From the NCBI GenBank assembly GCA_965153455.1, contig OZ234503.1:10979118-11043117 (forward strand): 64,000 bases of DNA, read 5' to 3'. How positions within the stretch are numbered: position 1 is the first letter of the stretch; the number at the start of each line of letters is the position of its first letter. Positions 35,106 through 44,526 of this stretch are shown here, in pieces. Position numbers and translations under genes: made by a program. Source of the stretch: Sphagnum compactum (lineage: Eukaryota > Bryophyta > Sphagnopsida > Sphagnales). The notes beneath the pieces are model-generated. The model made no database searches and was not told the origin of the DNA. It saw only the letters and a list, made by a program, of their open reading frames with translations.

Positions 35106-37700
35106 TCTCTAGGGTATATATTATTATTACATATATTAAAGGAAGAATGAAGCTTCCCCTTAATCCGGACAGACAGTAGCTACGGACAGTAGCTAAATAT
35201 AGCGAGGACGTCGTGAAGCTTCCCCTTAAGTCGGACAGTGCTTGGTGAGTCCTCCCTTAGTAGCTCCCGTCTTGAGACGCATCTGCGCATCCTCAGACAT
35301 TGGCCCCTACTCCTCTTTAGTCTCTTTCACAGAAGTGTTCTTGGATTCCTTCTTCGCCGACATTCCGATGACAGCTTTTGGTGTCCGCAACGTTTGTACC
35401 AGCTCCAAATAACACATATACCTCCTTAAATAACACTGCGCATGAACATCGACACTTGGTTCTGCAATGACCTTCAACTCTCAAACCTAATGGGTATTTT
35501 GAGAAGGACAAATTAACATACAAAATTTTTGGAGAGACTCAGAAAAACAAAACTTGAAAATGGATTTGCATGAGCTGACAGACTGCAAGCTGACTTCCAG
35601 AAGGAGAAATTACAGAACTATATTGAGAGCACACAGTTTTGGTTCATGCATTGAATTGGACAATCGTTGGGTGGTATCGCACAATGTCTATTTATCGACC
35701 AAATACGATGCGCACATCAACGTTGAAGTCTGCGACAATATTCGTGCAGTCAAATATCTATTCAAGTACGTATATAAAGGACATGATCGTGCAACTGTTG
35801 AGATCTCACGCCAAAGCGACAATGCCACCGAAGGGAATGTGGTCGAAGTTGATGAAATTAAAAAATATCTCGACTGTCGCTATGTATCTGCATCGGAAGC
35901 AGCGTGGCGCATCTTCAAGTTTGATATGCATGAGCGGTTTCCTACCGTTGAGCGTCTGCAATACCATTTGCCAAATCAGCAAATGGTGCTGTTTGACGAT
36001 GACGATGATGTGCAGGAAGTGGCAACACGGTCAGCCATTTCCAGAACGATGCTCACAGAATGGTTCAGAACAAACCAAGAATCGGAAGTTGCACAAAGCC
36101 TTACGTTCGATCAATTCCCTCAGCCATGGGTGTGGAATCGGAAGTTGAAGCGATGGATAATGCGCAAGAGAGGCTTTGCCATTGGTCGCATGTATTATGC
36201 ACACTCGACATCGGGTGAACGTTATTATTTGCAAATGCTGCTGAACTGCATCAAAGGTGCCACATCCTACGAACATTTGCGGATAGTGGATGGTAGAGAG
36301 CACGACACATTCAAAGATGCATGCATTGCGATGGGTTTGCTTGTAGACGACAATGAATGGGATCGAGCCTTGGAAGAAGTCGATGTTTAGGCCTCAGGAC
36401 GACAGCTGCGTGACATGTTTGCCTCCATGTTGATGTTTTGTGAGGTCACGAATCCCAGACAGCTATGGGATGCACATTGGGAGTCTTTGAGCGATGACAT
36501 TGAAGCAATGACACGCTGCGAGCGTGCTGATCCAACTGTTACCCTTTCTGAGGATGCGCTAAAGGATCGTGCATTGTATGAGATCGATCAGGTTTTCATG
36601 CGCAATGGACACCGCCTGGAAGATTTTCCAACGCTTCCCAAGTCTAATTACATCCCTTCTGTTCATGGAGGAAACCGATTGGTCGAAGAAGAGTTGGCTT
36701 ATGATCGGCATTCATTGACCACAGATGCAGACAATGCAGAAGATAGGCTCAATGATGATCAGCGCAACGCATACGAAACTATTTTGAATGCCGTGACAAA
36801 CAAAGAGGGCAAACTATTTTTTGTGTATGGCAATGGTGGAACCAGTAAAACATTTGTTTGGACAACACTTCTGTCCCGTCTATGAGGGCAAGGCAAAATC
36901 GTGCTTGCAGTTGCCTCATCAAGAATTGCATATTTGTTGCTTCTGGGCGACAAAACCACCCATTCAAGATTCAAGATTCCGATTGATTTGCACGATGAGT
37001 CAACTTGTAGCATCACACAACAGATGAAAGTGGCCGAGTTGGTGCGTAAGCTGATCTAATCATTTGGGATGAGGCACCGATGATGCATCGCCGAGCTTTC
37101 GAAGCTGTTGATCGCACCCTGCGTGATTTGATGCAATTGCATGACGCACAGGCAACCGGGAAAATCTTTGGTGGGAAAACCGTGGTCCTTGGTGGGGATT
37201 TTCTATCATTTGACAAAGAATCTTATTTCGGTGGAGCTGAGGGGCCATTATTTGTTTTTGAGAATGTTTCACACCGAAGATAAATTATCCTCCGTCAAGC
37301 AAAGCACAAGCAGATTTCACAAGAATTTTTTTTAAATAATTAAAAAATAAATATGGGTAGTTTTAAAAATTGAAATGCCTTAACCTTTGTAAAGAATAGA
37401 TTCCGCTTGATAATGTGCCCTCCATATACACTAAAACAATTCTGCCAAGTGCTTTACAAATTTGAGGCCATTTATTATTGGCTAAAGTGAACCAACAGCC
37501 AGCAGCACACACCACAAAGGTGGGATGGATGATGGTCACAAGCAGTGCAAACATCAAGATTTTCAGCGGGCAGGCTCCCAATGAATACATGCGGAATGTG
37601 GTATATAGAGAGGTTTTGGAAATGTAGTTTGTAGTTGTAATTTTGTAATATGAACCGTCAAATACACACACCTGTGCATTAGGCACGGGGTTCAAACTAG
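35106..37700 (+). mobile_element. Helitron H1 (plus strand), defective
   Basis: The 3' terminus is clear: a hairpin CCTGTGC-ATTAG-GCACGGG (about 37671-37689), then GTTCAAA and CTAG at 37697-37700, followed by T, as expected for Helitron 3' ends inserted at A^T. The proposed 5' end is TCTCTAGGGTATATATT at 35106, followed by ATTATTACATATATTAAAGG and AATGAAGCTTCCCC. That 5' block recurs inverted at about 40120-40165, which supports it as a terminus. The AAGCTTCCCCTTAA word is duplicated at 35150 and 35214. The element carries a broken Rep/helicase frame and cannot move by itself. The exact 5' base is inferred. Confidence 0.75.
35554..37199 (+). pseudogene. Helitron Rep/helicase fragment, disrupted
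   Basis: Frame 1 runs 35554-36387, a TAG interrupts it at 36388, it continues in frame to a TGA at 36883, then to about 37057, and a frameshift leads to 37060-37199. Rep C-terminal residues DNRWVVSHN, KYDAHINVEV and KYLFKYVYKGHD (with paired tyrosines) are followed by a Pif1-type helicase: LNDDQRNAYETI, Walker A GNGGTSKT (normally GxGGTGKT), Walker B IIWDEAPM and LGGDF. The HUH-bearing N-terminal half of Rep is absent. The helicase stops dead after GGDF, where the 500-bp 3' arm begins. In intact elements this protein nicks and unwinds DNA for rolling-circle transposition. Confidence 0.85.
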
Positions 37701-37702
37701 TA
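37203..37702 (+). repeat. left arm of 500-bp inverted repeat (Helitron 3' end)
   Basis: This arm pairs with 38078-38577 in inverted orientation without gaps. I count about 19 substitutions in 500 positions (roughly 96 % identity). Its outer edge coincides with the break in the helicase and its inner edge with the Helitron CTAG terminus. A 110-codon frame on the minus strand (37363-37695) is present in both arms, but the differences are mostly amino-acid changing, so it is not a conserved protein. Confidence 0.9.
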
Positions 37703-38077
37703 GGTAGAAAGAATCTTGTAAAGGTGATGGGTGAACAAATACTGGCTTTAATTATGGATCATGCAAATTTTATTTGTGGCACAAACAAGTGATATAAACC
37801 TAAACTTAAGCCTAAACCGTTGTGGACGTCATAACCTTAACCTAAACCTAAACCATTGTTGGTGCAGTTTGTTGTAGTTATGGAACTTGTTTAGTTGTTG
37901 GACCATCCACATCATTTGAAATTTTCTTTTGAAGTTTTTTTGGCAACCAAACACCCATAGCCTAGAATTAGCTTCCACATTGATAGAACGAATAATTCAT
38001 TTTTCTCAAATAATAGTTCAATTTTTGCATTTAATTTTTTAAAATATAAATGGTATATATATATATATATGTATATA
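37703..38077. other. spacer between the two Helitron 3' ends
   Basis: These 375 bp separate the inverted arms. They contain a degenerate CCTAAAC-rich patch (37795-37857) and end in a (TA)n tract (38053-38077). No gene. Confidence 0.6.
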
Positions 38078-38577
38078 TACTAGTATGAACCCTGTGCCTA
38101 ATGCACCGGTGTGTGTATTTGACCGTACATATTACAAAATTACAACTACAAACTACATTTCCAAAACCTCTCTATATACCACATTCCGCATGTATTCATT
38201 GGGAGCCTGCCCGCTGAAAATCTTGATGTTTGCACTGCTTGTGACCATCATCCATCCCACCTTTGTGGTGTGTGCTGTTGGCTGTTGGTTCACTTTAGCC
38301 AATAATAAATGGCCTCAAATTTGTAAAGCACTTGGCAGAATTGTTTTAGTGTATCTGGAGGGCACATTATCAAGCGGAATCTGTTCTTTACAAAGGTTAG
38401 GGCATTTTAATTTTTAAAACTACCCATCTCTATTTTTTAATTATTTAAAAAAAATTCTTGTGAAATCTGCTTGTGCTTTGCTTGACGAAGGATAATTTAC
38501 CCTCGGTGTGAAGCTTTCTCAAAAACAAATAATGGCCCCTTAGCTCCACCTAAATAAGATTCTTTGTCAAATGATAG
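38078..38577 (-). repeat. right arm of 500-bp inverted repeat (Helitron 3' end)
   Basis: This is the reverse-complement partner of 37203-37702. On the minus strand it reads toward the hairpin GTGCATTAGGCAC and ends in CTAG at 38083-38080 followed by T. It includes the same short stretch that follows the helicase break in H1, but here it is joined to unrelated sequence at 38578. Confidence 0.9.
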
Positions 38578-40165
38578 ATAGGCTGCCAAACTTGATTGCA
38601 AGAAAACAAAAACAACAACAATTAAAGAGGGAACTCAAGAGGGAAGGAAAATGAAACTACTTGCCTAAATTGGAATTGTAATTTTCAGGTTTTCTAGGTG
38701 CACGTCAGAGTGTATTTGGCCCTTTTGGTCTGATATTGATATCAGACCCCCCTGGGGCCGGGCATGCCTTTCCTAGACAGCGACACATGCGCAGGGGGGG
38801 GGGTGTTATTTATTTCTGCCAGGGTTTTCTTCCTTGTATGATGCTATCCATGGATGGATGACGGGACGAACGGATGGATGACAGGACGGATGACGTGCCT
38901 ACTGCACATGTGTGTAAATAAATGAACATTAAATAAAATTGATGTTTTCTTGGGGGGTAGAACAAGCACAATTCCATGATGAAAATGCCTAGAGATCTAT
39001 TTCCAAAATTATTTTGTAAATTTTACTGGGGTATAATGTCTCTGGGGGGCAGATTAAGAACAAACCGGAGTGGTCTGAATCGACAGATTACATCGTGTTA
39101 TGATCCATTATTCTGCCCTGATCATTGTCCTCAAACCTGTGAATGTCGAGATTGAACACTCTGGATACGTTGGTTACACACTGGAATGGGTTTAATTCCC
39201 TCCCCCCATTGAACATTCTGGATAAGTTGGTTACATTACTGGAATGGGTTTGGTTCCGTCCCCCATTGAACATTCTGAATAAGTTGGTTACGCACTTGAA
39301 TGAGTTTGGTTCCTTGCCCCATCAAACATTCCGGATACGTTGGTTACGTACTGGGATAGGTTGGTTACATACTGGAATGGGTTTGGTTCCCTCCTCCCAT
39401 TGAACATTCTGGACAGGATGGTTAATTACTGGAATGGGTTTGGTTCCATCTCCGACCCATTTGAGTGCATAAGTAGGACCCGAGGGTTGTTGTCCTCTAC
39501 TCCTGCTGGGTTTGTACATAATATAAACTCCATTACAGGGGAGAATGGGTGACTGCTGCTGCAAGAGGAGGATGGGGATTCTTTTGAAATATTAAGGATT
39601 TTTTTGACATGGAATATTTATAAATAAATTATTTATTTGACAGATATGTGTTGAAGCTGTCCCCCCTACTACAATAATCAGAAATCCACAATGGGGTTCA
39701 GTGTTGAATGGAAATTTATCCCCTTCCTGTTGCGCAAACCATAGGTAGGGTGTACTTAGGAAAAGCTATTAGTCCAGGCCAAAAATAGTGGCAGCCAATT
39801 TTAGGAATAGAATTTCCATGCAACAAATGAGAAGTCGTGTCATGCAGTGAAGGGGCCTCCCTTTTTGCCTTGTGGGTGGAGGGAGGGGGGGGGGGGGAGA
39901 GGAAGGGGATTTTTTTGGCAAGTTGTGTTTGGTGTGGAGAGTGGACTGTTCACTGTTCAATTTCCACTTTTACACTAGATAGTCACCCTTTCCATGCATG
40001 CTTTGTCAAATGTTGTCCTCCTTTCACCCCATTTAAGCCGGATGACAGGATGAAATGTCCGTCCGGCTTAAATAGACGGATGACGGGATGCGTGGATGAC
40101 GGGACAGACGGATTCAGGGGAAGCTTCATTCTTCCTTTACTATATGTAATAATTATTGCACTGCT
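38080..40165 (-). mobile_element. Helitron H2 (minus strand), non-autonomous
   Basis: The 3' end is at 38080. The 5' region at about 40165-40120 (minus strand: AATTATTACATATAGTAAAG then GAAGAATGAAGCTTCCCC) matches the 5' block of H1. Only about 45 bases of 5' end and 500 bases of 3' end are shared with H1; the middle is unrelated cargo, including a minisatellite (39151-39460). GGATGACGGGA-type words are repeated near 38855-38895 and 40040-40110, as often seen in Helitron subterminal DNA. It encodes no Rep/helicase. The precise 5' tip is uncertain because no clean TC is visible. Confidence 0.65.
39151..39460. repeat. minisatellite, five units of about 57 bp inside Helitron H2
   Basis: Units start at 39151, 39208, 39265, 39321 and 39399. 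Each has ATTGAACATTCTGGATAAGT then TGGTTACNTACTGGAATGGG and TTTGGTTCCCTCCCCC. Unit 4 is longer (78 bp) through an internal duplication of GGTTGGTTAC. No stable coding frame. Confidence 0.85.
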
Positions 40166-42754
40166 ACTGCTGGTGGTGTCTCATGGCCCTATGAGGGTTT
40201 TTCTTTACTGGCCAAATCTCACCAGAAAATTTAACTAAAAATTAAGACTGTGAAAGTGAAGTCATTTATTTTGGTTTTCAATCTCTGATATTCAAAAGAA
40301 ATTGTAAAGTTGTTATATTTTATTTTAGTGAACTACCAAACATAAGAAAGATGCTCAACTTTCTTACTTTGCTATCTTTTGCTTATAGCCATATTTGGCC
40401 AAATCTTCCTACGGCTGATGGCCACTTTGGCTACATCAATATTGACAAGAGAAACACTGGGCCCTAAGTATGTCCTAGCCTGGTTCTATGAATTTGTGGG
40501 GCCTGGCCTATGAGATCAGCATTCATCTTTACATTGTAAGCATGAGTCATACCTTGTCGCTTGTTGATTGTTTGTTTGTTGGCTTGAGAGTCCGCTAGGC
40601 AGACAATAGGGTGAACAAGCACCTTTACTGTTACTATGATACAAACTCGCAAATACCTTTTTGATTGCTTCTAAATGTTATAAATGTTCCAAGTTGTAAC
40701 TACTCAAGATTTTGGAGGTCCAAATCTGGGTTAATCACTTAAAGCACCGTGAGAATCTTTTTCATTAGATTTGGAGGGCACCTTATATTTGTCAGTATCC
40801 CCTTCAGGGTATTGCACATACTCCTTAAGAGTGAAGAAAAACCCTGTAAAAAAAATCAAGGATGGGAACCCATCCAGCAAAAGTACAGGCAAATGAGAAC
40901 AAAAACACACACAACCTAAAGAAAAAGCAAAAGCAATCAATCAACAAATATACCTTATGCAAAGAGGACTGAAGATTATGAAATGACAATCAACAATAAC
41001 AAAAAAGAATTAAGACGGGAGAGCTGTCATCTCCCACAAATTGGTTAGTGATGGAAGTGCAATGGCTATGATGTGTGGAAGAGATGAGGAACGTGCTCAA
41101 GTGCAACAGCCCACTAAAAAATTGTTATGACTTGTGTACATTGCAGGGCTATGGACATGCGCTGTTGATAATAAACAACAAACATTGAGCAGACTAAAGA
41201 AGACCGGTGACGATCTTACTATTGAAAAAAATGATGAGTGATATCAAGCTAGAGTGAAATGACATCCACATTGTGAAGTTAATTGGACAGAAAATGATAG
41301 ATGGTATGATTATTGTTCATTGTTCTGATGCCATTTTGTAACAGGCAGGTGCCTACATTCATTCCCATGACCTCTCCATTAAAGGTACGAATCTTATCTT
41401 GACCTACTATCCCGTAGTCCCCCCATTGACGACACAACATTAGAAGACAAAAGTGTACAGTGTTAATGGGAGCCTTTTTGGTTCACTGCATTCCCACTGC
41501 AGGGAATGACCATTCAGAATGCAATTTTATTTGGATGCAAAGTCTTAGGGGAATTTTAAATGAGCATTCAAGGTGAAAGGTCAAACAAAATGGAGCATTC
41601 CTATTAGTTGAGAGCCATAAATTGGAACCAAGGCTTTTAGACGAGGATCCAAAATCAATTCAAGCCAATTTGAAATGGCATCTATATAACATTATTTAGG
41701 AGACAAGTTTGATTGATTCGGATAAAAAAATGAAGGTAAAAGGAGAGCTCATGGTTGGGAAAACCAAGAAGTAAGCTAGAGTTCAAGGTTGTCTCTTTGA
41801 TTGTTTTTGTTGTCTTTTATTGTTTTAAATAAAAAGTTTCACTTATTTTGTGCAAAGTTGAAATTGTGCAAGAATGAAAGACATTTTGTGCATTGAGGAC
41901 ATTGTTGAGAGCACACTTGTCACTTCATTTTTTACTCCAATTTTTACTCCATTTTCGAGCACATATAGTATTAACATGGCTGAATTTGTGGATTCACACA
42001 AGGTTGTTTAAATAAATGCATTTTCAGCTTTTACAAGTGAACAAAATAAAAGTGTTTAAAAAATGAGGACATAAAATTTTGATTATGGAAGGTTGAAGCA
42101 TTCATTTTCGCAAATTGAAGGAGATTTGGCTTTTTTAAAAATCCCTAAACTATCTCCTGTTCCCACAAAAAAATCAAAAAAGAAGAAACATCTGTAACTA
42201 CAATGAAAAAAATATATATAAAAAAAAGAGGATTGGAGAAAATCAAATGGATGGTGAAATACTACGTTTAATTGCACTATGAGAAAAAATAGAATTTAAA
42301 TTTATCATAAATACAAAAAATCAAAATAAATTTCAATTTACTTGAAACCCTAGTTGTGCTTGTTTTGGTAAAAAAATAAATCGGATTTGAAACTTGAATG
42401 AAATGATAAATTTTTTGAAAAAAATTTAAAAATAAATAAATTGATACATTGTAATGAAAAAATAAGATCATCAATATGTTGTGCCTATGCTCATCCATTG
42501 TGTCTGCAGTGCAGTAGGAAGCAAAAGACAAGTAAAAAATATTGAGAAAAATGAACAGATGCCAACTTAATCTTCTCCCATGTGAATCTCACAATTTTTA
42601 TCAATTGGACCCTCAAATTGAACCCTATGTCTTTAGATACACTCCTGAGATGTTGGGAAAAACTTTTTTTCAATACAAAGATTTAATCTTCTTCTTCTTG
42701 TGTTTGTGTTGAGCAAGTTTGTTCTGTTTTTGAAATTGCTGAGCTGAGCGAGCC
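40166..42754. other. intergenic DNA upstream of the dioxygenase
   Basis: A copy of the AGCCAAATTTGGCT dispersed family lies at about 40310-40445. Otherwise I see no gene. The last 100 bases contain a TCTTCTTCTTCTTG tract typical of plant leaders. Confidence 0.4.
40310..40445 (-). repeat. dispersed repeat family, AGCCAAATTTGGCT core
   Basis: On the minus strand: TGTAGCCAAAGTGGCCATCA, then GGAAGATTTGGCCAAATA and TGGCTATAAGC. It lies just outside the 5' end of Helitron H2. Confidence 0.55.
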
Positions 42755-44526
42755 ATGGCAGCAGCTGCTTCTCCTCCTCCTCCTACTTCAGCTGCTCATG
42801 AGAACAAGAAGAAACCAGAAGAAGAAAGAGACGTTAACAACATGGCACAAGCTGAAGTTACCAATGTTTTCAATCTGCAAGACCAAGAAGAAGCTGTGAC
42901 CAAGATGCTGCAATCAACTTCAATGGGCCAATATTTTCTAGGAGAGACCAAACTGGAAGATTTCTTCGTACCAGATCGCACATATGTGCCACACAACAAG
43001 TATGCAGTAGAAGAAGAAGGTGCTGGTGGTGGAGTTGCTGCTGGTGATGAATTGCCAGTACTTGATTTTTCAGCTGCAGCTGAATCTCCATCGTTCGAGA
43101 AAACTGAGAATGGAGGAGAACCAAATCCACAACAACATCATCAAGATTATGCAACTCGGAAGCAAGCATTGATTTCCCAGTTGCTGGAAGCGGCTGAAAG
43201 TTGGGGTTTCTTTGGGGTGGTGAATCATGGAATTTCCTTAGAGCTCATCAGTCGGATGCAAGCTCATGCTCACAGATTCTTCCAGTTGCCGCTACAAGAG
43301 AAGCTCAAAGTCTCCCCCAACGGAAGCTTGCTGTATGCCTACACTACAGGCAGCGTTGACGTCCTCCCCACCAAGTGGTGGAATGAATCCCTCCAACTGA
43401 TTTGGACACAAGAGCAAGTTCAAATGTTCTGTGACAGAATAGTATGGTCCCAAGACCATCATGATGCTCACTACAATCCTAGCAGCTTCCGGTAACACCA
43501 TATCAAGCCACAAATCATTTCTTCAGCTTCTGTTGAATCCTTTTCTGGAAGTTCTCTTTTGGGGTTTTATTTTTCTCCCTGATACAATTGCAGCTGATTT
43601 TGATGAACAATAATAGGGAAGATTTTTTGGAGTTTACGGCTGCTTTGGGGGAGCTTGGACGTCGGATCATGGAGCTTTTGGCAGAGGGACTTGGGCTTCA
43701 TCCGGATGCTTTCAATCGTCATTTCAGAGCTGAGAGCCAGACGACTCTCCGCTTGAACTATTACCCTCCTTGTCCGCACCCAGACAAGATCGAAGGTATG
43801 TATGAACACAGCGATGCTAGCATGATCTCTATCCTGCACCAAGATCAGGTGGGTGGACTTCAGATCTTGAGAAACGGCAAATGGGTGGGTGTGAGACCTG
43901 ATCCTGCCTCCTTCGTTGTCAACATCGGCGAGATTGTCATGGTGGGTTTGGTTTCATTAAACCCTAGCTAGCTAATGGATCATGCAAAAGTGCTTTGCAA
44001 GCTCTCCAGCAGCTCCTTATCGTCTTGAGAGAAGAGAAGAGAAGAGAAGAGAGAGAGAGCTTTCATCTGAGCCCTAATCTTTCTTCTAGCTTGTTTTGCA
44101 CCCAGTCTAGAACTGTGTGTGTGTTTTCTTTTCCTCCAAGTGCTTGATACGAATTTCAGCTTCCTCCTCCCAGCTTTGTGTCATCCTGAGAAGTGTACTG
44201 AACATTGAGGATGGTGCTCTGTGTCTGGTATTGATCTGCAGATGATGAGTAATGAGAGGTTTTCAAGTGTAGTTCACCGAGCTGTTGCCAATAATAGTGA
44301 GCCTCGTCTGTCAATGGTTTTCTTTTGCGCGCCAGTTCATGAGGATGTTTTGACTGTTGCTGAAGGGCTCATTGATGCAACCCATCCTGCCAGATTCACA
44401 CCCTTCAATTGGGGAGACTATCTTACAATCTTATGGAAGAAAGATCGGCCAGACTACTATAGGCCTGGGAAAACATCATCAACAAAAACTTCAGGGGAAG
44501 AAGAAGTCGACAACAAGGAATCATGA
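42755..44526 (+). CDS. 2-oxoglutarate/Fe(II)-dependent dioxygenase (DOXC, gibberellin-oxidase-like), 448 aa
   Basis: Exons are 42755-43491, 43617-43941 and 44242-44526 (1347 nt including TGA). The second exon must start after the AATAATAG acceptor: the nearer CAG at 43593 would give an immediate stop, while this one restores SSFR-EDFLEF. The start context GCCATGGCA is good. The DIOX_N region runs from ELPVLDFS (about 99) to WGFFGVVNHGIS (about 150). The catalytic core has LRLNYYPPCP (290-299), iron ligands H310 and D312 (EHSD) and H366 (VVHRAV), and the 2OG-binding R376-x-S378. All required residues are present. The N-terminal extension before ELPVLDFS is long (98 aa against about 40-60) and acidic/Ala-rich. 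Family enzymes hydroxylate or desaturate hormones and phenolics in the cytosol. The ILHQDQVGGLQIL wording resembles gibberellin oxidases, but the substrate cannot be told. Confidence 0.9.
44033..44062 (+). repeat. (GAGAA)n / (GA)n microsatellite in dioxygenase intron 2
   Basis: A purine tract of GAGAA units passing into GA units, inside the second intron (43942-44241). Confidence 0.8.

Noticed and set aside
35639-36303. Alternative frames of 169 and 90 codons across the Helitron helicase
   Set aside because: Shadow frames; only the frame beginning at 35554 shows Rep/helicase motifs.
37363-38417. Nearly identical 110-codon frames in the two Helitron arms
   Set aside because: They run antisense to the Helitrons and start at the terminus (TTG in one arm, ATG in the other). 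About eight of ten differences change amino acids, which is not the pattern of a protein under selection.
42870-43169. Antisense 99-codon frame over dioxygenase exon 1
   Set aside because: A shadow frame rich in L/Q/H from GA-rich codons on the other strand.
43594-43616. Using the CAG at 43591-43593 as the dioxygenase exon 2 acceptor
   Set aside because: It would put TGA immediately after the junction; the AG at 43615-43616 restores the conserved FREDFLEF reading.
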